A stretch of 9,773 nucleotides of DNA from an uncultured Brachyspira sp. (GCA_934725655.1 CAKVCJ010000051.1:1-9773); one strand, 5' to 3'; shown: positions 1 through 8,326, counted from the first letter of the stretch. Notes: a model not told the origin generated them from the sequence alone. Translations and numbers: made by a program.

Positions 1-141
1 AACAGAGGAGTATCTAAAGAAAATTTAGGAGAGTACAATGAAGCTTTAAAAGATTATAAAAAGGCTTTGGAATTAGCCCCTAACTATGATACTGCTATAG
101 AAAATATAAAAGAGATTCAAGATAAATATGGTTTAAAATAA
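1..141 (+). CDS. C-terminal fragment of a TPR-repeat protein
   Basis: The left window edge cuts this gene; 46 codons and a TAA stop remain in frame 1. The visible peptide contains one TPR-like helix pair: GEYNEALKDYKKALELAPNY has the usual spacing of small and aromatic residues (G, Y, A-L, Y, A, L-P-Y), and a short terminal helix ending DKYGLK follows. TPR repeats are protein-protein interaction scaffolds, so no enzymatic role can be inferred. The gene upstream is out of view, so total length, signal peptide and number of repeats are unknown. No simple hairpin plus T-run follows the stop; a large palindromic element begins 3 bp later instead. The TPR call is fairly secure; the function is not known. 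Confidence 0.75.
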   Translation, partial: NRGVSKENLGEYNEALKDYKKALELAPNYDTAIENIKEIQDKYGLK

Positions 142-143
142 AC

Positions 144-577
144 TTTACGCATGGTGAATAAAACCTGAAAAATTAACTGCATTATCAATGGAAATTTATT
201 AAATAATTAAAATTCGTTAATTGTGCGTTAAATAGATTTTAAATTTAATCATCACTTGGGTGGGGGTTCTTTTTCTGTTAAAATTAATAAAGCAATTTTA
301 ATTAGAATTTCAAAATGAATCAGTAAGGATTGAAGGGCGGGGTATGTAAATAAAGTTTTAAAATTTAATTACACTTGCCCACCCTCAAGGTTTCTTAATT
401 TATTTTGAAATTAAAAATTTTTATTTTCTTTTCTACTAAACTAGAATTTATTAGCACCCACCCAAGACTTTTTTCAATTTAAATCTATAACACCGCACGA
501 TAGGCTAAATCAAATATATCAACTAAATTATAAATAAAATTTTTACTATATATAAAATTTTATTTACCGTGCGTTAA
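144..577. repeat. Large imperfect palindrome (two inverted arms of about 215 bp) filling the TPR-trmB spacer
   Basis: The gene-free stretch 142-651 is dominated by one dyad. Matching pieces face each other around a nearly constant centre at 358-361. The outer ends 144-163 and 558-577 match at 17 of 20 positions when one is reverse-complemented. TGTGCG at 222-227 faces CGCACG at 494-499. CTTGGGTGGG at 255-264 is exactly complementary to 457-466. AATTTCAAAAT at 306-316 is exactly complementary to 402-412. GGGCGGGG at 335-342 faces GCCCACCC at 377-384. The core 345-371 is itself a dyad with 22 of 27 positions matching. The segments 164-220 and 500-557 match poorly. I see no open frame, tRNA or clear target-site duplication. 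It could be a MITE-like foldback element, two head-to-head copies of a dispersed intergenic repeat, or a template for a long hairpin RNA. The inverted structure is certain; its nature is inference. Confidence 0.8.
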
Positions 578-594
578 AAAATATTTATGTTGTA

Positions 595-622
595 TTGACA
601 TAAAGATTAATTAATATATTAT
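595..622 (+). promoter_or_regulatory. Sigma-70-type promoter of trmB
   Basis: A perfect -35 box TTGACA (595-600) and a -10 box TATTAT (617-622) are separated by 16 bp. They lie just outside the right end of the palindromic element and about 30 bp before the trmB start. trmB is therefore probably transcribed independently of the upstream TPR gene. Confidence 0.7.
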
Positions 623-636
623 TCAAATAAAATTAT

Positions 637-642
637 GAGGAG
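637..642 (+). promoter_or_regulatory. Ribosome binding site that fixes the TTG start of trmB
   Basis: GAGGAG sits 9 nt before the TTG at 652. No ATG or GTG in the same frame is comparably placed, so this strong Shine-Dalgarno sequence supports TTG as the real start. Confidence 0.7.
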
Positions 643-651
643 TTTATTAGT

Positions 652-1296
652 TTGAGAAGTTTAAACTTAAATAAAGAAATACTTGATTTTTACCTGATAG
701 ATGATTTTAATACAGAAGATAAAAACATTATAGTAAAAGAATTAGAAAACAGATTATCAAATATCAAAAATTTAGAACTTGAAATAGGAAGCGGAAACGG
801 AAAATTTATAGTAGAGCTTGCTATGAATAATAAAGATAAATATTTTGTAGGCATAGAATATTCTTTTAAGGCAGCTAAAAAAGCAATATCCAAAGCATAC
901 AAAAGAGAGATAAAAAACCTCGTTATTATATTCGGCGAAGCTAATAATGTAATAGATAATTATATTAAAAATAAATATTATTTTGATAAAATATATTTAA
1001 ATTTTCCAGACCCTTGGCCAAAGAAAAAACATTCACATAGAAGAATATTCAATAAAGAGTTTTTAACAAAAATGCATCCGCTATTAAAAGATGATGGTAT
1101 ATTCTACTCTGTTACAGACGATGATAATTATGCACTTGAAATAATGAACCCTATATACAAAGAAAATAATAGCTTCAAAAATATTTTAAATGAAGATTAT
1201 GTTCATAGTTTAGATGGATACGGCGTTACGCTCTATGAAGAGAAAATGAGGGCTATTGGGCATAATATATATTTTTTCGCACATAAAAAGTCTTAA
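652..1296 (+). CDS. trmB: tRNA (guanine-N7-)-methyltransferase
   Basis: This 214-aa cytoplasmic enzyme is predicted to transfer a methyl group from S-adenosylmethionine to N7 of guanine 46 in the tRNA variable loop. The SAM-binding glycine loop EIGSGNGK is at residues 44-51 and the following acidic strand end VGIE at 66-69. The family signature FPDPWPKKKHSHRR is at 118-131, with the Asp, Pro and basic residues used for tRNA recognition and catalysis. The C-terminal block TLYEEKMRAIGHNIYFF carries the conserved T, E, K and G. Length is normal for bacterial TrmB. The start is TTG at 652, set by GAGGAG 9 nt upstream. A promoter lies directly upstream, and the next gene has its own promoter, so this looks like a single-gene unit. 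No damage is seen. The family assignment is very secure. Confidence 0.96.
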   Translation: MRSLNLNKEILDFYLIDDFNTEDKNIIVKELENRLSNIKNLELEIGSGNGKFIVELAMNNKDKYFVGIEYSFKAAKKAISKAYKREIKNLVIIFGEANNVIDNYIKNKYYFDKIYLNFPDPWPKKKHSHRRIFNKEFLTKMHPLLKDDGIFYSVTDDDNYALEIMNPIYKENNSFKNILNEDYVHSLDGYGVTLYEEKMRAIGHNIYFFAHKKS

Positions 1297-1309
1297 TATA
1301 ATTTTATTA

Positions 1310-1338
1310 TTGATATTTTAGCTTAAATTCATTATATT
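1310..1338 (+). promoter_or_regulatory. Sigma-70-type promoter of the CDF exporter gene
   Basis: TTGATA (1310-1315) and TATATT (1333-1338) are separated by 17 bp, with a predicted start of transcription near 1345, shortly before the coding region. In such AT-rich DNA some chance matches are expected, but the spacing is ideal and the position fits. Confidence 0.55.
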
Positions 1339-1360
1339 TAAAATAGTTTAAAATAAAAAT

Positions 1361-1365
1361 GAAGG
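1361..1365 (+). promoter_or_regulatory. Ribosome binding site deciding the downstream ATG of the CDF gene
   Basis: GAAGG lies 8 nt before the ATG at 1374. The earlier in-frame ATG at 1359 has only A/T-rich sequence before it and itself overlaps this Shine-Dalgarno sequence, so 1374 is the better start. Confidence 0.6.
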
Positions 1366-1373
1366 TAAAAATA

Positions 1374-2252
1374 ATGAATATAAGCAATGAAAAAAAATCT
1401 AAATATATGATAATAGAAGGAATAGTATCTGTAATTATCAATGTATTATTATTTGCTTTTAAATATATAGTAGGAATGCTTACAGGCTCACTTTCTATAA
1501 TGGCAGATGCCTGGCATTCATTAAGCGATTGTATAAGCAGCATTATAGTTATCATAGGCGGAATATTTTCTAAAAAACCAGCAGATAAAGAACATCCTTT
1601 CGGACACGGAAGAATAGAGCTTATAACAAGTTTTATTGTCGGCATCATGCTTGTATTTATAGGCTATAGTTTTTTTGCTGAGGCTATAAAAAACATTCTA
1701 AACAAAAAAACTGCATCATTTACAATTATAGCTATTGCTGCAATGATAGTTTCTATTGTAGTTAAAGAGTTATTGGCACAATATTCACTTTGGGGTTATA
1801 GAAAATCTGGTTCAAAGTCATTGTATGCTGATGCTTGGCATCATAGAAGCGACAGTATTACTTCTATAATTATATTGGTTGGTATATTAGTAGGAAAAAA
1901 CTTATGGTGGATGGACAGCGTTTTGAGTATATTAGTTTCGCTTGTAATTTTTTATGCCGCTTTCGATGTGATAAAATCAAGCATAGAGCCTTTAATAGGA
2001 GAATACCCTTCTGAAGATATTATTAGAGATATTAACAGCATTGCTAATGAACTTAATATAAATAATGACAACTCAAATCTTCATCATTTTCATATACATA
2101 CCTATGGCGACCATACAGAAATAACATTTCATATGCGTTTCCCAAAAAATATGACGGTAGAAGAGGCACATAATAAAGTAAGCATTTTAGAGAAATCTAT
2201 AAGAGATAAAATGAATATGGAATCTACCATACATATAGAAGCATATAAATAA
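1374..2252 (+). CDS. Cation diffusion facilitator (CDF) family metal exporter
   Basis: This inner-membrane transporter (292 aa from the preferred ATG) is predicted to export divalent metal ions such as Zn, Fe, Mn or Co in exchange for protons. The first membrane helix is around residues 15-35. Helix 2 carries the metal-site motif DAWHSLSD (45-52), followed by the cytoplasmic HPFGHGR (74-80). A second metal-site helix carries DAWHHRSD (153-160). The C-terminal part (from about residue 205) is the cytoplasmic dimerisation domain, with histidines in HHFHIHTYGDHTEITFHM and an ending IHIEAYK. The D-x-x-H-x-x-x-D form in both metal helices is seen in many CDF proteins, but it does not by itself fix the metal. 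An alternative ATG at 1359 would add five residues but lacks a ribosome binding site. The gene has its own promoter and converges on the DeoR-type gene. Family secure; substrate unknown. Confidence 0.93.
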   Translation: MNISNEKKSKYMIIEGIVSVIINVLLFAFKYIVGMLTGSLSIMADAWHSLSDCISSIIVIIGGIFSKKPADKEHPFGHGRIELITSFIVGIMLVFIGYSFFAEAIKNILNKKTASFTIIAIAAMIVSIVVKELLAQYSLWGYRKSGSKSLYADAWHHRSDSITSIIILVGILVGKNLWWMDSVLSILVSLVIFYAAFDVIKSSIEPLIGEYPSEDIIRDINSIANELNINNDNSNLHHFHIHTYGDHTEITFHMRFPKNMTVEEAHNKVSILEKSIRDKMNMESTIHIEAYK

Positions 2253-2348
2253 AAATTATAATAATAATTTATATATATATTTTGGGTATTCTTAAAACTT
2301 CAAATAAAAGTATTATATTTATAAAAATTATTATATATATTAATGCTA

Positions 2349-3098
2349 CTATTTAAATATAGATACTCCTATTTTATTCCAAATATCAATATATTTATCA
2401 TCAAATTTATTATCTGTTATTATATTAGAAATTTTTTCTATTGAAAATACTGTCCAAGGATATGTGATATTAAACTTAGTGCTGTCTGCTAAAATAAATG
2501 ACTTTTTACTTCTTTCAAACATTAAAAATTCTGTTTGCTGCAGCATTTGTGTATTTTGAGTAACTCCCCTGTTAATGTCTATGCCCATAGCCCCAACAAA
2601 ACTTATATCTGGATATAAATCCTCAAGCTGTCTTGTATCTATTGATTCAAAAGACTCAGTTCTGTCATTCCATTTTCCGCCTATAACTATTAAATTTATT
2701 TCAGGATGCTGTATCACAAATGTAATTACAGGAACAGAATTAGTTACTATAGTAATGTTTTTATATTTTAATATGTTTTCCAATACATAAAATGAAGTAG
2801 ACCCACCGCCTATAAAGATTGTGTTTCCATTAGATATAAAAGAGGAAGCATATTCTCCTATTTGCTTTTTTAATTCTTTGTTTTCATTTATCTTTCTAGA
2901 AAAATTTGAATAGTAAAATGATGTTTTAATTATTGCTTTTCCTCTTTTGAAAGAAATTAGGTTTTCATTATTTAACTCATTTAAATATTTTCTTGCTGTA
3001 GGTATTGTTATTGAGCATAGTTTAACTATATCATGTATGCTTGCTTCTTTATTTTCCTTAATATAACTGAGTATTTTATTTCTATATTTAAAATCCAT
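2349..3098 (-). CDS. DeoR-family sugar-responsive transcriptional regulator
   Basis: This 249-aa cytoplasmic DNA-binding regulator probably represses the divergent beta-glucoside genes and responds to a phosphorylated sugar. The N-terminal winged helix-turn-helix spans about residues 5-55: ASIHDIVKLC, then the recognition region TIPTARKYLNEL and the wing LISFKRGKA. The usual DeoR recognition signature TIRRDL is replaced by TARKYL, so its DNA target may differ from classical members. The effector-binding DeoRC domain follows, with GGGSTS (97-102, phosphosugar loop), VTNS (118-121), an IGGKW segment and LADSTKF (203-209). Length is typical. The ATG at 3098 is preceded on the minus strand by AAGAGG (3109-3114). 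The gene is divergent from the glucosidase with a 172-bp shared control region holding a palindrome, which also suggests autoregulation. Family secure; target genes inferred from position. Confidence 0.9.
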   Translation of the reverse strand: MDFKYRNKILSYIKENKEASIHDIVKLCSITIPTARKYLNELNNENLISFKRGKAIIKTSFYYSNFSRKINENKELKKQIGEYASSFISNGNTIFIGGGSTSFYVLENILKYKNITIVTNSVPVITFVIQHPEINLIVIGGKWNDRTESFESIDTRQLEDLYPDISFVGAMGIDINRGVTQNTQMLQQTEFLMFERSKKSFILADSTKFNITYPWTVFSIEKISNIITDNKFDDKYIDIWNKIGVSIFK

Positions 3099-3121
3099 TA
3101 AAAATATACCTCTTATTTTTA

Positions 3122-3150
3122 ATTATAATATTTTTTATTATTAATATCAA
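3122..3150 (-). promoter_or_regulatory. Promoter of the DeoR-family regulator
   Basis: Read on the minus strand, TTGATA (3145-3150) and TATAAT (3122-3127) are separated by exactly 17 bp and point into the regulator gene. The perfect palindrome at 3152-3173 starts 2 bp beyond the -35 box, a position suited to autoregulation. Confidence 0.7.
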
Positions 3151-3151
3151 T

Positions 3152-3173
3152 AAAAGAAAAATATTTTTCTTTT
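3152..3173. promoter_or_regulatory. Perfect 22-bp palindrome, candidate operator
   Basis: The half-site AAAAGAAAAAT is followed directly by its exact complement ATTTTTCTTTT. It lies in the divergent regulator-glucosidase spacer, next to the regulator -35 box and about 40 bp upstream of the glucosidase -35 box. The same half-site recurs at 3226-3236, which supports a protein-binding site over chance A/T symmetry. The divergent DeoR-type protein is the natural candidate ligand; this is inference. Confidence 0.6.
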
Positions 3174-3213
3174 TAATACCATATAAAAAATAAAAAGAAA
3201 AAATAATTTTTTA

Positions 3214-4665
<1,452 letters not shown>

Positions 4666-4684
4666 TTAAATTAAGGAGACTATT

Positions 4685-6058
4685 ATGGCTAAAAACAAAG
4701 TCAATTATGAACAATTAGGTAATATAATATTGCCTTATATAGGCGGAGCTGAAAATATTTATAAGCTCACACATTGTGCTACCAGATTAAGATTTGAGTT
4801 AAAAAATAGAGAGATAGTTGATATAGATTCCATAAAATCTATAGATGGTGTAATAGATGTAGTATAAGGTGGCGGACAGTTTCAAATTATTATAGGAACA
4901 AATGTACAAACTGTATATAAATCATTAAATAGAGTATTAAATTCGTCAGATACTGAAAACAATGCTGTCAATTCATCAAATAAACCTGCAAAAAAATCAT
5001 TGCTTGAAAGATTTATGAATACAATATCAACAATATTTACTCCAATGATTCCTGCAATAACAGGAGCAGGTATGATAAAAGCTGTACTAGCTATATTAGT
5101 TTTAACAAAAGCAATAGATACAAATGGACACACTTACTATATTTTAAATATGATATCCGATGCTGCATTTTATTTTCTTCCTATGTTATTAGCTTATGGT
5201 GCGGCTTTAAAATTTGAATGTAACCCTATATTATCTATAACTTTAGCAGGAGTACTCCTTCACCCTAGTTGGATAGCTTTAGTTAATGGCAATGAAGCAG
5301 CTTCTCTATTTGCAATAAAACTTACATTAGTTGATTATTCTGGAAGCGTTTTGCCTATAATAATTACTGTGTGGATACAAAGTTTTATAGAAAAATATGC
5401 TGATAAATATTCTCCCGAAATGATAAAATTCTTTACTAAACCTTTAATAACAATATTGCTTACGGGTATATTAGCTTTATTATTCATAGGTCCTTTAGGT
5501 TCTAAATTAAATGATATAGTTGCATCTGCTGCTAATATATTAAACGATAAAGTAAGCTGGCTTATACCTTTATTGATGGGAGCATTACAGCCTATCATGC
5601 TTTTAACAGGAACAGCATGGAGTTTAACTCCTATCGCTACAATGCAAATAGCTAAAAACGGATATGAACAGGTTAATGGTCCTGGAATGCTAGCTTCTAA
5701 TATAGCACAGGGCGGTGCAACTTTAGCTGTGGCATTAAAAGCAAAAGATAAAGAATTAAAACAATTAGCTGCTTCCACAGGTTTTACAGCCTTACTAGGA
5801 ATTACTGAACCTTCTTTATTTGGTGTTACTGTAAAATTAAGAACTCCATTGATTGCGGCTATGATAGGCGGAGGAATAGGAGGTATATATGCAGGTTTAT
5901 CTGGACTTGTTAGATATGCTTTTGTATCTCCAGGATTAACAGCATTGCCTGTATTTATAGGTGAAAACCCTATGAATATAGTGCATGCTATTATAACATG
6001 TATTATATCTTTTGCTGTAGCTTTTATAGTGAGCTTCTTTATAACTAAAATAGAATAA
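4685..6058 (+). pseudogene. PTS beta-glucoside transporter subunit IIBC, interrupted by an in-frame TAA
   Basis: The intact protein would be an inner-membrane permease of about 457 aa that imports a beta-glucoside and phosphorylates it. The IIB domain begins at ATG 4685 (AAGGAG 6 nt upstream) and contains the phosphorylation cysteine C31 in HCATRLRF. The frame stops at TAA 4865-4867 after ...IDGVIDVV. The same frame then continues without a break as GGGQFQIIIG, the expected next IIB strand, then a linker and the IIC domain. IIC features include FTPMIPAITGAGMIK and the substrate-binding GITEP motif (codons 372-376). Family members usually have Glu where the stop lies, so one GAA-to-TAA change explains it. 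An inner ATG at 5000 could start a 352-aa IIC-only protein, but it has only a weak ribosome binding site and would lack half of IIB. There is no fused IIA domain, so IIA would act in trans. Family secure; whether it is truly inactive is unproven. Confidence 0.85.
4865..4867 (+). other. Premature TAA codon inside the IIB domain
   Basis: This is the only stop in an otherwise open frame running from 4685 to 6058. The codons on both sides encode a continuous, family-like IIB sequence (DVV, then GGGQFQ), so it is a point nonsense change rather than an indel. The codon in relatives is probably GAA. Confidence 0.85.
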
Positions 6059-6078
6059 AAAATATTCATTAAAATATT

Positions 6079-6128
6079 AATAATTGCAGGTATTCTTATA
6101 ACAAGTTTATAAAATTCCTGTAATTATT
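6079..6128 (+). terminator. Hairpin after the PTS gene, possible terminator
   Basis: A 12-bp stem (6079-6090 with 6117-6128, one G-T wobble) encloses an inner TTATAA/TTATAA stem with a CAAGT loop. It lies 20 bp after the permease stop codon. No uninterrupted T-run follows immediately, only A/T-rich DNA containing short T tracts, so it may terminate weakly or instead protect the 3' end of the message. Confidence 0.45.
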
Positions 6129-6195
6129 ACTAAAAATAATTTTATATTTTCATTGTATTAAGAAATCATATTCTCTCAATTTAACCACATCTATT

Positions 6196-6221
6196 TAACA
6201 TAACATACAATTATTATGTTA
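6196..6221. repeat. Short inverted repeat upstream of flgK
   Basis: TAACATAA (6196-6203) and its exact complement TTATGTTA (6214-6221) flank a 10-nt loop, about 100 bp before flgK. It could be a protein-binding site or a chance hairpin in AT-rich DNA; no neighbouring copy was seen. Confidence 0.25.
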
Positions 6222-6250
6222 CCTTACGCTGCAATAATAATAAAAAAAAC

Positions 6251-6277
6251 TAATTAAAAATCAAAAACTTACGATAA
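6251..6277 (+). promoter_or_regulatory. Possible sigma-28 (FliA-type) flagellar promoter of flgK
   Basis: TACGATAA at 6270-6277 matches the sigma-28 -10 consensus GCCGATAA at 6 of 8 positions. TAAT at 6251-6254 stands exactly 15 bp upstream, where TAAA is expected. No convincing TTGACA/TATAAT pair was found in this spacer. Late hook-associated genes are commonly sigma-28 dependent, so the site fits the gene, but the match is imperfect. Confidence 0.4.
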
Positions 6278-6317
6278 GTAAAGTATTAGCAGTAAACTAT
6301 TTTTAAGGAGCATAATA

Positions 6318-8231
6318 ATGTCAACAAGCTCATTTTTTGGCATAGAATTAGGTAAAAGATCCCTTCAAAACTTCAAGACAGCTTTAGAAGTAACAGGACA
6401 TAATATAAATAATGTAGCCACTAAAGGATACAGCAGACAAAGAGTAGTAATGCGTACATTCGATAAACCTCTCGAAGAGCCAAGTTTAAACAGAGCAGAA
6501 CGTGCAGGACAAATGGGACAAGGTGCTGAAATAGCTACAATAGAAAGATTAAGAGACCAGTTTATAGATTCAAAAATAATGGTAGAACTTGGAAGCGATG
6601 GATATTGGAAGACAAAAAATAATTATTTACAGCAATTAGAGGCTATATATAATGAACCTGGCGATTATAATTTAAGAAATGATTTGGATGCATTCTGGGA
6701 TGCTTGGCAGGAGATGAGTGTTAACCCTGCTGAAAGAGGCACAAGAATGACATTAGTAGAGAGAGCTGACAGAATAAATAACTCATTTAATCAGATGTAT
6801 AATCAAATGGATTCTATGAGAAACAATTTAAACTCTCTTGTAGAAAATAAAGTTAATAGAATTAATGATATAGCTAACTCTATTAGAAGTTTAAATACTG
6901 CTATAGTTAAACAGGAAGCATTGGGTCAGAGTCCTAATGATTTATTAGACAAAAGAGATTTATTATTAGACGAGCTATCTTCTTTGGCTAATGTTGATAT
7001 AAAATCTATTGACCCTGATGAGACAATGATTTATATAGGCAGCCGTTCATTAGTGCAGGGAAATGTGGTAAACAAATTAACATTAGAAAGAAGTGCTGTT
7101 AATGAAGGAATGTTTGATATTTATTGGGAAAATGACCATGTACAGCTTAATTTAGATGGCGGAGAATTAAAGGCTTTATTAGAGCTTAGAGATATAGACA
7201 CTGTTGATGCTATAAATGATTTAGACACTTTGGCTATGAATTTGGCTGACAGCGTAAATGAAATACATAGAAGCGGTTTTGGTTTAAATCAAGAAACAGG
7301 AATAGACTTCTTCACTATGAATAAGCAAACTCCTTCTGTTATAGGAAACTATGATTTAAACAATGATGGAACAGAAGATTCCACTATAATGTTTAAGGTA
7401 AGCGGTGTAAATAGCGTTGATATTAATGATAGTATAGGAAGCAGCGGAACATTGGTATTTGGAAGCAAGACAAGAGAAGGTGCTGATGTTGCTATAGATT
7501 ATACTGCACAAATGAAAGTTGGAGAATTAATAGACAAAATAAACTCAAGCGATGCTAATGTATCAGCTTATTTAGATGATAATAACAGACTTGTATTAAA
7601 AGCTAAGGGTTTTGATGATTATGTTAAGCCTTCTTATTTTATTAAGCATATAGAGGATTCTGGAGACTTTTTGGTTGGAATATCTGGTTTGTTAAATCAG
7701 TCAGGAGCTAATGGTGCTTATAACTGGCAGGCAACAAATCAGGTTAATCAGTTGGCTGGAGACTTTAGAAACTTTACTGTAACACCAGAAAAACACCCTG
7801 CAGCTGCAATTAGTGTAAATGATATAATAAGAAATGATGTTAATTATATAGCAGCTTCAAAAGGTATAGATACTACAGGCAACGGCTTTAATGATAAGTG
7901 GAATGGTGTTGGTGATGGTTCTAATGCTTTGGCTATAGCTAATTTGAAAAATAAAGAAATAATGGTAGACAGCAAATCTACATTTAATGATTTCTATACA
8001 GGAAGTATTTCTCAAATAGCTTCAAGAACAGAAACAGCAAACTCTGAAAGTGAAAAACAAACTATTGTGATGGAGTATCTTGAAAAGTTAAGACAATCAG
8101 TTTCTGGGGTAAACTTAGATGAAGAAGTAGCACAAATGGCAATGTATCAGCATGGATATAATGCTTCTGCGAGGGTTGTCAGCGTTATGGATCAGCTTCT
8201 TGATGTGGTAATAAACAGAATGGGTGTATAA
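6318..8231 (+). CDS. flgK: Flagellar hook-associated protein 1 (hook-filament junction protein)
   Basis: This 637-aa structural protein is predicted to form the first junction ring between hook and filament; in spirochaetes this assembles in the periplasm. The N-terminal rod/hook-type helix carries GHNINNVATKGYSRQR (residues 27-42). The C-terminal D0 helix carries SGVNLDEEVAQMAMYQHGYN (596-615) followed by SARVVSVMDQLLDVVINRMGV; this pair is diagnostic for FlgK. The middle is more variable; residues 400-428 (KVGELIDKINSS...VSAYLDDNNRLVLKA) resemble the flagellin/hook IN repeat. Both ends are predicted coiled coils, and as expected for type III export there is no cleavable signal peptide. Start ATG 6318 has AAGGAG 7 nt upstream. 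Terminal hairpins on both sides suggest a single-gene transcript; flgL does not follow. Identity is very secure. Confidence 0.96.
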   Translation: MSTSSFFGIELGKRSLQNFKTALEVTGHNINNVATKGYSRQRVVMRTFDKPLEEPSLNRAERAGQMGQGAEIATIERLRDQFIDSKIMVELGSDGYWKTKNNYLQQLEAIYNEPGDYNLRNDLDAFWDAWQEMSVNPAERGTRMTLVERADRINNSFNQMYNQMDSMRNNLNSLVENKVNRINDIANSIRSLNTAIVKQEALGQSPNDLLDKRDLLLDELSSLANVDIKSIDPDETMIYIGSRSLVQGNVVNKLTLERSAVNEGMFDIYWENDHVQLNLDGGELKALLELRDIDTVDAINDLDTLAMNLADSVNEIHRSGFGLNQETGIDFFTMNKQTPSVIGNYDLNNDGTEDSTIMFKVSGVNSVDINDSIGSSGTLVFGSKTREGADVAIDYTAQMKVGELIDKINSSDANVSAYLDDNNRLVLKAKGFDDYVKPSYFIKHIEDSGDFLVGISGLLNQSGANGAYNWQATNQVNQLAGDFRNFTVTPEKHPAAAISVNDIIRNDVNYIAASKGIDTTGNGFNDKWNGVGDGSNALAIANLKNKEIMVDSKSTFNDFYTGSISQIASRTETANSESEKQTIVMEYLEKLRQSVSGVNLDEEVAQMAMYQHGYNASARVVSVMDQLLDVVINRMGV

Positions 8232-8256
8232 AACATATTTAAACAATAAAATAAAC

Positions 8257-8291
8257 AAAGCGGTATCTATTTTGATAGATATCGCTTTTTT
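8257..8291 (+). terminator. Strong intrinsic terminator of flgK
   Basis: A 14-bp stem (8257-8270 pairing with 8275-8288, one G-T wobble) with a TTTG loop runs into a T tract ending at 8291. It starts 25 bp after the flgK stop and separates flgK from the chemotaxis receptor gene. The A-run before the stem could let it work weakly on the other strand too. Confidence 0.92.
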
Positions 8292-8299
8292 AATTTAAG

Positions 8300-8326
8300 T
8301 ATTGTATAATTAAATACTGTATAATA
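8300..8326 (+). promoter_or_regulatory. Tandem TGTATAAT boxes upstream of the chemotaxis receptor
   Basis: Two copies of TGTATAAT, each holding a perfect -10 box (8305-8310 and 8320-8325), form a direct repeat with a 15-bp period; 10 of 12 bases of TATTGTATAATT and TACTGTATAATA agree. No good -35 box precedes either copy, so they may be weak or activator-dependent promoters. An alternative sigma-28-like match (TAAA 8330-8333, then TCCGAGAT 8350-8357) is poor. Confidence 0.4.

Noticed and set aside
258..342. G-quadruplex from the GGGTGGGGG and GGGCGGGG runs
   Set aside because: The two G-rich blocks are about 70 bp apart and each has only two G tracts, so a canonical short-loop quadruplex is not supported. 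Pairing with the opposite C-rich arm explains them better.
142..651. CRISPR array, tRNA or riboswitch in the long gene-free spacer
   Set aside because: The repeats are inverted and imperfect with no regular spacers. No cloverleaf with CCA-ready acceptor or known riboswitch core could be recognised.
1307..1648. Minus-strand open frame over the start of the CDF gene
   Set aside because: It overlaps a well-conserved transporter on the other strand, and the peptide looks like a reversed hydrophobic shadow.
2253..2348. Bidirectional terminator between the convergent CDF and regulator genes
   Set aside because: Only loose TATA-rich symmetry is present; no stable stem with a T tract could be drawn with confidence.
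5000..6058. Separate, intentionally split PTS IIC gene
   Set aside because: The sequence between 4868 and 5000 is in frame and encodes the missing half of IIB plus the linker, and the ATG at 5000 has only a weak ribosome binding site. An interrupted single gene is simpler.
5335..6069. Long open frame on the minus strand (244 codons) opposite the PTS IIC domain
   Set aside because: It mirrors the codons of the conserved IIC domain, its product resembles no family, and it has no promoter or convincing ribosome binding site. It is an antisense shadow.
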